Positions 34,869 through 45,555 of a DNA stretch of 64,000 nucleotides are shown one piece after another. Made by a program: the position numbers and the translations under genes. The stretch spans positions 1,310,001 to 1,374,000 of the forward strand of contig JAHQIY010000015.1 of assembly GCA_019054805.1 (NCBI GenBank), written 5' to 3'. The notes beneath the pieces were generated by a model. That model searched no databases. It saw only the letters and a program-made list of their open reading frames with translations, and was not told where the DNA came from. Numbering within the stretch: the stretch's first letter is position 1; each line of letters opens with the position of its first letter. Source of the stretch: Brachionus manjavacas (Eukaryota > Rotifera > Eurotatoria > Ploima > Brachionidae).

Positions 34869-35060
34869 ATGCTATTTACTGTAAAATTTAATAACAAAAA
34901 GGACTACAGTCATGGCTTTTCCCACAGTATTTTCCGGAACCTTCAAGAACTATCACGTTCATTATATTTTAAAGCTTTCATAATTTTACAAAAGCTATTT
35001 AAAAAAGCTCGAACAAGAATGAATACGGATAATTTATATTTTGATGATACAGAAAGTTAA
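34869..35060 (+). CDS. Small ORF of unknown function
   Basis: A 63-residue ATG-initiated frame, about 150 bp after DUF1772 on the same strand. It is basic in the middle (KLFKKARTRMN) and ends NLYFDDTES. No family recognised; it may be a chance frame in the 3' flank. Confidence 0.2.
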   Translation: MLFTVKFNNKKDYSHGFSHSIFRNLQELSRSLYFKAFIILQKLFKKARTRMNTDNLYFDDTES

Positions 35061-35509
35061 TTTTGCTTTAAAATCAGAAATAAATTTAAAATTTTTTTAG
35101 ATATAAAAATATGAAGTTTTCTTTTGGTTTTTCTGCTTGATATAACTGGCGCCAATAAGTCTGCTGGTTTATTTTTGATCTAGGTTTTCTTTCTCTTTTT
35201 TTTTTTAAATATTTTAGACATAAAACAATCTGGATTAAAAAAGCTATCTACCCTTTAAATTTTATAAAAATAATCTTAACATTCAAATTTTTATATTTCA
35301 GAAACTTAAAATTTATTTTAATTTATTTGCTTGTAATTATTTAACTTCAAACATGAGGGCTAAAAAAAAGACTCTTTGTCGCTCGAAACCAAATTGATTT
35401 GAAAATTATTTAAATTTAGCACTTTGAGATTTTTTAAAATCAGTCAATTAATTTTTTACGTCATTTTTTTTTAAAACTGACAATATTTTAATTTCATGAA
35501 TATGATGAG

Positions 35510-35750
35510 GTTAAGATGGGTATTTTTGATGTTTTCTAAGTTCACGAAGACAAAAAGTAGATTATCAAAGACTTATTGTTCAATTTTATTTAAAAAAATA
35601 TATAATTTTTTCTTATTTCTAATCTATTTACAAAAAATATTAAATAAATAATTATTGTTTTTCAAGACCTTTCTTTGCTTTTTCAATGCTAGAAAATTAT
35701 ATGTGGCTAACTTTACTCTTTTTCTTAAAAAAATGATTTGGGTCAAAAAT
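35510..35750. repeat. Composite inverted duplicate (left member)
   Basis: Bases 35510-35686 are the reverse complement, with few differences, of 36678-36854. Bases 35691-35750 are the reverse complement of 37363-37423, the OSTC 5' flank. The two source pieces are not adjacent on the right side and their order is swapped, so the left member joins two inverted copies. Confidence 0.85.
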
Positions 35751-35758
35751 TATTCAAT

Positions 35759-35897
35759 ATTATTCAACTATAAATAATCTTTTAATAATCAAAATACAAA
35801 TTTTTTTATAATGAATATTTTACTAAAAATGGTTTAACAATAGAAGAAAAATAAACTTTGTATTTTATTATCAAAAGATTATTTTTAGTTGAATAAT
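35759..35897. repeat. Long hairpin with a captured loop
   Basis: Arms of about 42 bp (35759-35800 and 35857-35897, beginning ATTATTCAACTA) with a few mismatches. The loop contains a 46-bp segment (35810-35855) identical to 36079-36124, the end of a small ORF downstream. Confidence 0.85.
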
Positions 35898-35919
35898 AAT
35901 CAAAAAAAAATTCAAGTAA

Positions 35920-36123
35920 ATGAAAAAATCAAAAAAATTATTGATATGTCAAAGAAAATATAATTTTTACTTAAAAAAAATACCAAATATATTTAAAGGA
36001 ATTTTCTTGGCGTATGATCTCAAAAAAGAGTTCAATATTTTGCACCAAGGAACTAAAGCTGTATCGATTAAAAGATTAAATGAATATTTTACTAAAAATG
36101 GTTTAACAATAGAAGAAAAATAA
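35920..36123 (+). other. Small ORF, possibly part of a mobile element
   Basis: A 67-residue frame ending LNEYFTKNGLTIEEK with basic composition. The last 46 bp also sit in the loop of the adjacent hairpin. It resembles no family I know, and a helix-turn-helix is only suggested by KRLNEYFTKNGLTIEE. Confidence 0.3.
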
Positions 36124-36507
36124 ATTGATAATGAAAAAATTGATGTAAGTGTTGAATATTTATTTATTAATTGAATTAATCTCCATTGTGGAGAAGTAAA
36201 TGTAAAATAGAGAATTTAAATTTCTAATTTTAAGTAAAAAATATAAAAAAAAAATAAAATAAAATTAAAGAATTAATAGAGAAGCTTAGACCAAAGTTAA
36301 AGGTTTCATCACTTTTTTAATAGTTCATTTAAAATATTTCTTAAGTGCTTAGACTTCAAGTTACACAAGCAAAGTCTTATTGAGTTACAGATCCAATTAT
36401 TTGATTTAAACATTTCTTTGAGTTGAATTTTGAGTTTGGAAGGATTTATGATTGTTGACAAGTTTAAGTGAAAAAATTTGGGGAGTTGAAAATAAATTCT
36501 TTGATGG

Positions 36508-36564
36508 GTTAGGGTTAGGTTAGTATCTTTCATTCGATGATTCCTGACACATCGAATGAAAGAT
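36508..36564. repeat. Telomere-like motif next to a perfect 15-bp hairpin
   Basis: The stretch ggttagggttaggttag (36508-36523) is followed by ATCTTTCATTCGATG (36525-36539) and its exact complement (36550-36564) with a 10-base loop. Confidence 0.8.
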
Positions 36565-36677
36565 GGTTAAATCTGATTGAGTTTATGAAAGAAAGCTTTG
36601 AGAAGAGATAAAATTCTTCAAAGTTAAATATCTTCAATACTTTGCTGTTTGTTAGTATTGAATTTAAGCCGGTAGAG

Positions 36678-36854
36678 TTGAAAAAGCAAAGAAAGGTCTT
36701 GAAAAACAATAATTATTTATTTAATATTTTTTGTAAATAGATTAGAAATAAGAAAAAATTATATATTTTTTTTAATAAAATTGAACAATAAGTCTTTGAT
36801 AATCTACTTTTTGTCTTCGTGAACTTAGAAAACATCAAAAATACCCATCTTAAC
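36678..36854. repeat. Inverted duplicate (right member)
   Basis: Reverse complement of 35510-35686 across 177 bp. It is non-coding and lies about 1 kb from its partner. Confidence 0.85.
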
Positions 36855-37439
36855 TTTAGTATTTCAATTGTTTGGTATTTAAATGATATTAAAAACTCCT
36901 TTTTATCTAGTTTTTAACAATATTTTAAAAAGACTTTTTCATAATTACTATGAATTTTTGTTAAAATTAAATTTTATCTTTATTAATTAAACAAACACTT
37001 TAAAATAAACTTTTTAACAAAAAAAAACGCTTAATTTCCTTTAATTATTAAAATTAGTTTTTTACCCTTTACAAAATATACAGTAAATTAACCCAAATTT
37101 AGTTTAACAATGGAATTATCATGTTTAAACTGAAAATCAAATCTAAAAGTAATGTTGAACTGAAAGACATTAATGCATGCGTATCGTATCAAAATTTGCC
37201 ATGTATTCAAAAATCTATTGACGTGGCTAAATTTTTCATAATTTGAATTTTTTTTAAAATAAAATATCGCTCCAAGCCTAAATTGAAGACTATAATTTTT
37301 ACATTTTTTACAGGTAGTATTTTTTGCCGCAAGTATATACCAAAGAAAAAAATTGGGATCTTATTTTTGACACGAATCATTTTTTTTAAGAAAAAGAGTA
37401 AAGTTAGCCACAAATAATTTTCTAAAAAAAAATTAAAAA

Positions 37440-37940
37440 ATGGAATGTGTCTTCCGATCATTGTTCAATGTTCTTGAGTGTCCTGACTTGAGGCTAAAGC
37501 GTCCAACTTGGTTTAAGCAACCATCTGCTATGACTGTATTCTTCATTTTACTAGGTTCCTATTTTTTGGTCACTGGTGGAGTAATATACGATGTAATTGT
37601 TGAACCACCGTCAATAGGCTCGACCACAGATAATATGGGTCGGTCTAAACCAGTAAATATCTTTTTTTTAATAAAATGGCATTTTATTTACTTAACTTCT
37701 TTAAAGGTTGCTTTTATGCAATGGAGAATAAATGGTCAGTACATAATGGAAGGCTTAGCTTCGAGCTTTTTATTCACCATGGGTGCTGTTGGATTTATTA
37801 TTTTGGACAAAACTAACATTGGCTTAATGCCGAAGTTAAACCGAGTAATAATGATATCAATCGGATCAGCATGTATTCTTATTTCTTTTTTTACATTGAG
37901 AATTTTTATGAAAATTAAAATGCCGTCTTATATGAACTAA
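37440..37940 (+). CDS. OSTC: Oligosaccharyltransferase complex subunit OSTC (DC2)
   Basis: Membrane subunit of the STT3A-type oligosaccharyltransferase of the ER, where it links the enzyme to the translocon for co-translational N-glycosylation. Two exons, 37440-37652 and 37707-37940, give 148 residues (human 149). Diagnostic stretches are [68 protein letters not shown] and [11 protein letters not shown], with three membrane segments (about 33-53, 84-104, 118-138). The 54-bp intron between SKP and VAFMQ starts gtaaat and ends ttaaag; it is a multiple of three with no stop, so a retained form would add 18 residues. The start ATG follows an A-run, and the 60 bp upstream is copied in inverted form at 35691-35750. 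Confidence 0.95.
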   Translation: MECVFRSLFNVLECPDLRLKRPTWFKQPSAMTVFFILLGSYFLVTGGVIYDVIVEPPSIGSTTDNMGRSKPVNIFFLIKWHFIYLTSLKVAFMQWRINGQYIMEGLASSFLFTMGAVGFIILDKTNIGLMPKLNRVIMISIGSACILISFFTLRIFMKIKMPSYMN

Positions 37941-39269
37941 AATTTGACTTTCAACCAAATCGAACAAATTGGTGACAAGCAGATAGAAATTAGCGCTATT
38001 GATAATTTTTGTTGATTCATAGTTTTAACTGCTATTTCAGAATTTTTAGACTGTTGTTTTTTTTGATCAAAAATTAACTTAATTAATCAAGCTTATTATT
38101 TAATTTGAAGTAAAATAAAATTAAAAAATAACAGTTCATCAAATTAATACAAATCGTTTTCATTAAATTCCTATAAAAAAAAATTTCCTCAATTTAGAAA
38201 ACAAAATTAATTATTTGCAAAAGCTGAAGATGCCAACGCTAGTGGGGCTTGAAGGAGATTTTGTTTGCATTAGATTCCTTATATTTGCTAAAAAGATAAT
38301 TAAGAATTATAAAAAAAAAATTTTTAAATTTTATTTAAACTAAAAATTAAAAGAAAGATTAGTTAATAAAAAATAATTGCAATAGATAAAAGAGAAAAAA
38401 AAGCAAAGAAAAATTCAGAATCAAATTTCAAAATTTCAAACAAGTTCAAAATTTGTTAAAAGCGCAATTGATTGCACTGCAGATTTCAGAATTGATTAAG
38501 CTTCAAATGCTATATTTCTAAATTGTATAAAAGAGGATAGCCGTTTGTAATCTTGCAAATGACGAAATTACGCATTTAAAATATTTTGAGCATTTTTGAA
38601 ATTTTGAAATATGTTCATAAATTTTACTTTGCTGAAAAAAACCGACTAGTTTCTTTCTAGATAATAAAGAAATTTTTTTGTAAAGACTTAAACATATTTG
38701 TTTTTAATGGTTTAAATTTTACAATTTATTTACTTAATAAATTTGAATTTGAATTTAAAAAAAAAAAAAATATCTAATAAAAAACTTTAATTGTATCCTT
38801 ACTTAAAATATTAATCTTGATCTGAAACAAAAAATCTTATTTTTGGAAAAATAATATAGAAAAAGAAATATATAAAGAACTAAAAATGATGATCAAATAT
38901 ACAACGCTGCATACAATGGTACCGTATTTCTTGTTTGAAATTGTAACCTCATTATTCGAAATACGACTTTGACGCAGAAATTACAAACCATCTCACCCAT
39001 GTTAAAACATTCTTAACTAAATATTAAATAATAAAAATAAATAAATTTTTTTAATAACAATAAAAAATACTATTTGATTTATTTGATAAGAGTTTTTTTG
39101 ATTTAGATTTTGGAAATTTCCAAAAAAAAAAGGTTAAAAATTAAAAATAAAAGTTATAGATTTGTTTAAAAATAAATTAAATGAAATTGACCAAATATTT
39201 AAATAATTCGTTGTAAGAATTTAAGAGAAGAATAAATTGAAAATTTAAATTGATCTATTGATTAAAATT
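37941..39269. other. Spacer between OSTC and mucin-like gene A, no gene seen
   Basis: AT-rich with homopolymers. The two genes converge here, so both 3' UTRs should lie within. No coding or RNA gene is supported. Confidence 0.5.
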
Positions 39270-41650
39270 TTAAAATTGAACCGTTTGTCTTGAATCTAAA
39301 TTTTTGCTTTCAAAATAATTTTTTTTGATGAATCTTTTTCTTAATAGAAAAACTATGGCAATTGAAATAATTGCGGCTGAAATACAAAATGCTAGCAAGA
39401 TTGGAAGGAGAATATTTGTATCTTGGACTTGATTTGGATTAATTTTTTTTTCTAAAAATTTTAAGCTATCAAAACCAATGAACACATCATTTTGAGATGC
39501 TTTTTCTCTTCCGAGTTCAATAGTTAACTAAAAGAAAAAAAAATTTGACTTTTATTGAATCTTAAAAAAAAAGGAAAAAAATAAAAATACTTTTAAATTT
39601 CCGGAATTTTTGACATAAAAACGATTGCTCTTTTCTTTCCATAATATATCGTTTTGAATGTCATTGATCGTGTACTGAAAATCAAACAATGTCTCACTTT
39701 GACGAAAATTACTTTCGAGATATCCGATCAATCTAATGAAATCGTTTCCTGATTTACAATCGACAAAATTTCCTTCACAAAACATTAATGTTTTAAAAGA
39801 AATATCAAAAAATCCAGGTTTGAAATTGGGAATATCGATTGATAATGACTTTTTATAAGGAAGGGTTCCATTAGAAAGAAAAAAAGTCTGATTTTTTGAA
39901 CATTCCTTTAATTGTCCGCTATAAACTCTACACTTTAAAACACCGTCTATAGATATACACTGAGAGTATTCTATTCCTTGATAAAAAAACGGATTTTGAC
40001 ATTTTTCAGAACTATTAATAGGATTCTCTTAAAAAAAAATTATTATAAATAAAAAAATTCACAAAATAAAATATTACGATTAATTGAATTTGAACTTGAG
40101 ATGATAATATTATCTGACACAACAAATGGTTGAGAAAAAAAAAGAGCACTATTTTCAGGTAAACAAGATGAAACAAAATCACATGTTAATTCAAAAAGAT
40201 CAGGAAACGTCGAAAGCATTGAAGTTATATCAGAAGCAGATGAGAGAGATGAGAAAGATGAAGAAATTTCTGTTGTAAAAGAAATAATTGCATTCGAAGT
40301 TGATCTTTCTGAAGACACCTGTGTTGAGTCTGTTATTGAATTAGAAAAAGATTGTGGAGAAGATGTTATATCAGTAGAAATGGGCGATGAATTTGTCATT
40401 TGGTCACTTGTTGTTGATTTTCCAGAAGACACCTGTGTTGAATCTGTTATTGAATTAGAAAAAGATTGTGGAGAAGATGTTATATCAGTAGAAATGGGCG
40501 ATGAATTTGTCATTTGGTCACTTGTTGTTGATTTTCCAGAAGACACCTGTGTTGAGTCTGTTATTGAATTAGAAAAAGATTGTGGAGAAGATGTTATATC
40601 AGTAGAAATGGGCGATGAATTTGTCATTTGGTCACTTGTTGTTGATTTTCCAGAAGACACCTGTGTTGAATCTGTTATTGAATTAGAAAAAGATTGTGGA
40701 GAAGATGTTATATCAGTAGAAATGGGCGATGAATTTGTCATTTGGTCACTTGTTGTTGATTTTCCAGAAGACACCTGTGTTGAATCTGTTATTGAATTAG
40801 AAAAAGATTGTGGAGAAGATGTTATATCAGTAGAAATGGGCGATGAATTTGTCATTTGGTCACTTGTTGTTGATTTTCCAGAAGACACCTGTGTTGAATC
40901 TGTTATTGAATTAGAAAAAGATTGTGGAGAAGATGTTATATCAGTAGAAATGGGCGATGAATTTGTCATTTGGTCACTTGTTGTTGATTTTCCAGAAGAC
41001 ACCTGTGTTGAGTCTGTTATTGAATTAGAAAAAGATTGTGGAGAAGATGTTATATCAGTAGAAATGGGCGATGAATTTGTCATTTGGTCACTTGTTGTTG
41101 ATTTTCCAGAAGACACCTGTGTTGAATCTGTTATTGAATTAGAAAAAGATTGTGGAGAAGATGTTATATCAGTAGAAATGGGCGATGAATTTGTCATTTG
41201 GTCACTTGTTGTTGATTTTCCAGAAGACACCTGTGTTGAGTCTGTTATTGAATTAGAAAAAGATTGTGGAGAAGATGTTATATCAGTAGAAATGGGCGAT
41301 GAATTTGTCATTTGGTCACTTGTTGTTGATTTTCCAGACGATAACTGTGTTGAGTCTAATTCTGTTGAGCCTGATTCTGTTGAGCCTGATTCTGTTGTAG
41401 TACTTGAGAATTTTGAAGAAGAAGACAAAATATCAGATGAATAAGAGGAATAACTTATCATTTCCATACTTTCTGTTGATTTATCAATAGAAGTTAAATT
41501 TGAATGATTTTCAGAACTTTGTGAGTACGATGTATCACCTTCGATTTCTTTTTCTTTATAATCAAGTGAGAATATTGTTTTAAAATAGATAATTTGAATA
41601 ATAAGTAGAATTTTAAATCTTTCTAATCCACTCATCTTTATACACTTCAT
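39270..41650 (-). CDS. Mucin-like single-pass membrane protein, copy A (intact)
   Basis: Exons read leftward: 40078-41650, 39591-40027 and 39270-39527. Introns are 50 and 63 bp with good sites; total 2268 nt, in frame, 755 residues. A hydrophobic signal peptide (about residues 8-28, ILLIIQIIYFKTIFS) precedes Ser/Thr-rich sequence with about nine tandem 38-residue units (MTNSSPISTDITSSPQSFSN...), each with many O-glycosylation candidates and NSS/NS(I/L)T-type sites. A folded ectodomain with several Cys follows (NPFFYQGIEYSQCISIDG to NSGNLK). Then come one membrane helix (ILLPILLAFCISAAIISIAIVF), a basic stop-transfer RKRF and a 20-residue tail. The topology is that of a type I cell-surface mucin. 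I do not recognise the ectodomain. An alternative start is the second Met at 41633-41635. Confidence 0.8.
40300..41335. repeat. 114-bp coding minisatellite of mucin-like gene A
   Basis: Nine units with starts of the shared word atgggcgatgaattt at 40380, 40494, 40608 and so on to 41292, exactly 114 bp apart. Units are almost identical; the recurring difference is gttgagtct against gttgaatct, which is synonymous on the coding strand. The edges grade into diverged half-units. Confidence 0.95.
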
Positions 41651-42511
41651 CTTATTTTCAATTATTTTTTATATTTTTTTTTATTTTCAGTTTTTAAATT
41701 TTACTTTTTTTCTTATTTACTTTTAATATTTTATTATTTTTAAATTTATTGCTTTATTTTTTTAATAGATTAATTTTTACTAGATATTTAAATTTAAATT
41801 TTTCATTTAATTATGTTTTATTTGGTAAAACTTTTCACATATTTTCTTGAATAAAAGAAATTGATGTCGTAAATTTTTTGTTTTCTTATCTTTTATATTA
41901 AATTTATTTCTAGTGGAATTATTAAATAAGAAAAAACAAATTGAAAATCATTCAAACATAATAAACATAAACATAAACATATTTTATTACTATTTTAATC
42001 AAAATATTGTTTTTTTTGTCCCAATCTGTATTTTGGGCATTAATATTTTTTAAAGATACGTTGAATCTTTATTATTTCGGTAAACATGATTCTTAAAATT
42101 CATTTTTTTAATTTTATCTAATTAAATTTTTAAATAATTTATGATTCAATAGATCAAGTTATTTAACTTTACTTCTCAACTGAAAAATTTATCTTTTTGG
42201 CCTTTTTATTTTACAGATATTTTTCCTTTTGTGAATGAAAATACTATATCGAAAAGTCGATTTAAATTTTTTCACAGTAGATCTTTTTGTTTTCAAAGTT
42301 ATACAATATTTAAAGATTAATTAAACAGAAAATTATTTTTTAATAAAATAAAATAAGTTGATTGATGTTATATTTAGTAAAAATTTCTATTTATTTCAAA
42401 AATTTCACTCGAACATGTACAATGTCAGATGTTAGTAGAATGTTAATAAAAATTTGATCAAATAATTGTTTCTCTTAAATAATTTTTATTTTTCCAAATT
42501 TGATTTTTTTA
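41651..42511. promoter_or_regulatory. Divergent intergenic region between mucin A and the TAF1C-like gene
   Basis: About 860 bp separate the two starts, which point away from each other, so both promoters should lie here. No specific promoter element can be told from the AT-rich background. A small repeat (ataaacataaacataaacat) lies at about 41960-41980. Confidence 0.4.
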
Positions 42512-44579
42512 ATGGAAAAAGACTTTCCCTCAAAGATTTTCTTTAATCTGGAGAATAAAAAATATCCGGATAATGATAAAGAATCTGCTGATGATTATGT
42601 ACAATTAACTGATGATGTCATAAAATTAGACTATAAATATCCAGTAAATTTCAGCATTAATCAGAATGAAGTTGTATCCCACACCCAAAAATTCAACTCA
42701 GATAATTTATCATTACAAAATGGAAAATTATTACCAATTTATTTTGATGAACTTTCTACTAGAAAAATAAGTAATTTAATTTTTTTCCTTTAATTTTATA
42801 AACATTTCTCTTAGAGCCTTTTTTTGTAAAAAATTATCTCTATCGTCATGAAATAAAAGTTCATTGCAAATTTTCAGAAGGATTTTTGCTGCCGGAGTAT
42901 CTCTGCAACGGTATCCAAAATAAAACATTTAAATTGAATAAAATATTAAGTGAATTAAGGTCATAGAGGACGATGTGTCTATTTGCCACAAGAAGATATC
43001 CGCTTGACACCCATTGAATTTCAAAATTTTTCCGGCAGCACAAACTCAGATTGGAAAGATGTGATCAAAATATTCGATAACCAGCTTGGCGAAAATCTAA
43101 ATCTGAAGTTAAGCCGTCACAATCGGATAAGAGATTATTGCTCATTTAAAATTTTGAATAGCTCCGGCATCCTTAATATCCACCCAGCGGTTTGTAATTG
43201 TAAAACTATAGAAGAACAAAAATTCACTTCAGTAAATTTTTTTTCCAAATAAAGCCCTTATAAATTAATCAATTTAAGTGCAGTTCAATGAAGTTGATAT
43301 CAAGTTGCTTTTTAAATTCATATTCCAACATGGTTATAGCTCGGGCAACCAACAAAGACAAAAATGCGCTTGAAATTGACTTATATCAGCAAAATGAACC
43401 AGAATGTTTAGATAGTGTTAATTTTTTGATAAATTTTTGCAAAAAAAGTACAATTAAGATCGAGGACTATGAAAACTACGATCTAGTCCAAATTGATGTT
43501 CGGACATATGACGAAGAAAATTATTTCTACACTCAATCAAACAACTTAGTCAAGGATGCACATTTTTTTCTCAACTATGAAAATAAAGCATTCAAGACTA
43601 TTTATTTGAGTCTAAATGAAAACAATAATTTAGAATATAGTATCTTAAATCAACTTGATTTTGAGAGACAATCAATAGTCAATATATCTGGCTCAAATTT
43701 GATCAGAGGCGAATGCGCTATTTTGACCAACAAAGGAAATATTTATTTGAGTAATGAGTTGACGTCAAATGAGTACAATTTGAGTAAAATAGCTCAAAAT
43801 TTGTGCCCAAAGTTTGTGTCAGCGCAAGATTTTAGAAAAGTTGAAATCGGCTCCCAGCCAAGACAGTTTATTTATTCAGACAGTTCTCAAATGTTGAGCA
43901 TTGATTCGAGAATAAGATCAAAATTAAACTTGATTAGCAAAGAAATATTTGGTACTGATAGAAAATATTTGGAGCAAAATGAACTCATTTGCCAAACAAA
44001 TGTGGTCTGTAATGATTACAACAAGCATTTGATATGTTGTTCTAAAACTCTGCTTCTAATCGATGAAAGATTCACCAAGCAGCCATTGCTTTCGTGGAAG
44101 CATTTTTTGAAATCTCCGCCGCAATTTTTGTCAAATGTAAGCCTGGATTCAGCAAGGAATGTGGTCATCTGCAGTGATGCGAATGAAATATACATGTATC
44201 AATACAGTAACAAGTTAGATTGTGTTCCCAAAGCGTTTGATTTTGATCGAAAATTAGAAAAACCTTTGGACATTGAGGCAACACTTAATGATTATGATAA
44301 AAGAGTGAGTCATTACATTGAGAATAGATTAAACAAGCCTCTGATAAGTCTTGATTTATTGAGTTACAAAAATTCTTTTGCTATCTTTGAGGTAATTAAA
44401 TTTTTTCTTTAACTAGAAGTTTAAATATTTATTTTTACTTTGAATAGCTTTTGGAAAATCAAGATATGTTCTATCAATGTTTTAAATTGGGTAATTCAGA
44501 TTGTAAAAGTTTATTATTTAATGATTTTGAGAAAGAAATTTATCATAATTGGACAAGTAAATATTTTATATGCATTTAA
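42512..44579 (+). CDS. TAF1C-like RNA polymerase I initiation factor (SL1/TIF-IB subunit)
   Basis: Candidate TAF1C, part of the TBP-containing factor that recruits RNA polymerase I to rDNA promoters in the nucleolus. Exons: 42512-42770, 42815-42910, 42969-43231, 43279-44391 and 44448-44579, in frame, about 620 residues (human 869). The best family evidence is in exon 4, LLLIDERFTKQPLLSWKHFL, aligning with the human SVYLVDERLPLVPMLKWNH block. The end of exon 4 plus exon 5 gives FAIFELLENQDMFYQ, aligning with LFQLSAAGDVFYQ. The centre has the low-complexity beta-propeller look of TAF1C. Exon 1 is acidic and unconserved. A donor at 44557 could splice to 44888 and add the two exons listed next, in frame, giving about 712 residues. 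The assignment rests on these two blocks. Confidence 0.65.
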
Positions 44580-44889
44580 GATAAATTAAGCTTAAATGGA
44601 AATGATAAACTGGCTTAAGAATGCATTTCTGAGTGTTTCAAAAATCTTCTTGTTTTCCTTAGGAAAATAAGAAATAAAAAATTTTATGAAAAAAATAATT
44701 AAAATTATAAGATGATTCTTAAACATAGAATTATCATTTACATTGAAGATTAAATTTTAAAAAATTTCAATTGCTTAAGAATTAATTGAATCGTTGGTTT
44801 TGAAAAAAAGTGTCGCAAGACACCAGGAGGGTAAATATTTTATAACATAAAATTCCTCTTGGTTTGCAATAAAAATTTATTGAAAAGAA

Positions 44890-45236
44890 ATGGAGATTAA
44901 AGATACAATTCCTGATCAAATGATTGATAATGATGTCTATAAAAAAATTTGTAGATTGAATAAAAAATTTTGCCAGTTTTGTTGTGTAAATTCAATTGAT
45001 GGTAGAAAAAATGAATGTGCAAAATGCACTGAAATGAAAAAGGTGTTTGTGATGATTACCCGTTTAAAAAAATTTAATTATTTTTTATTTAGAAAACTCG
45101 GAAAATTCAAGCTGAGTATTGGAAAAATTTAGAAAAATTAAAAAATGTAAAATTAGATGAAATAGATACAAAAGTAAATAAATTTACAAAAAAACTATTG
45201 GAAGAATGGATAAAAAATGAAAGAGACAAAAAATAA
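44890..45236 (+). CDS. Cys-rich small protein, or alternative 3' exons of the TAF1C-like gene
   Basis: Exons 44890-45042 and 45093-45236 with a 50-bp intron (gtgttt to tttag) encode 98 residues. A CQFCCV...ECAKC cluster may bind zinc, followed by a basic, helical tail (YWKNLEKLKNV, EEWIKNERDKK). I do not recognise it. It may be its own gene starting at ATG 44890. It may also be the end of the preceding gene, because joining 44556 to 44888 keeps the frame, although the acceptor (attgaaaag) lacks the usual T-tract. Confidence 0.5.
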
Positions 45237-45555
45237 AATACTTCTCAGTTAGAATCTGAAGAATAATTCTAAAAACAGTAAATAATAAAATAATAATAAG
45301 AAATATCAAAAAACCTAATTACATTATTATTCACAAAAAAATAAAAAATATTAATTTTATTGAATAATGGTCTTTTAATGAATTAAAAAACTAATAGAGT
45401 TCCATGCAACAAATTTTGAGGTTAAATTATACTAGAATCAGATTAGATGGGAAATAGAGATGATTTGATTTTGGATTTTTTCTATGTAAAATCTAAATAT
45501 TGTTATTTTTTTATTCAAATAAATAAGAAAATAAATAAATTTTTTTTTAAAAATT
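45237..45555. other. Convergent 3' spacer, no gene seen
   Basis: AT-rich, between the small Cys-rich gene and the 3' end of mucin-like copy B. Nothing else is recognised. Confidence 0.5.

Noticed and set aside
37207..37461. Minus-strand ORF overlapping the OSTC start
   Set aside because: AT-rich antisense frame over the OSTC 5' flank with no recognisable domain.
40380..41444. 354-residue plus-strand open frame across the copy A repeat array
   Set aside because: It is the antisense of a 114-bp in-frame repeat. Because the unit is a multiple of three, one stop-free antisense unit makes the whole array open. The minus strand has the signal peptide, splice sites and membrane helix.
44809..44835. 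GTGTC-GCAA-GACAC hairpin as a structured RNA or ribozyme
   Set aside because: Only a five-base stem with a tetraloop. No hammerhead core or other conserved motif nearby, so it is too short to call.
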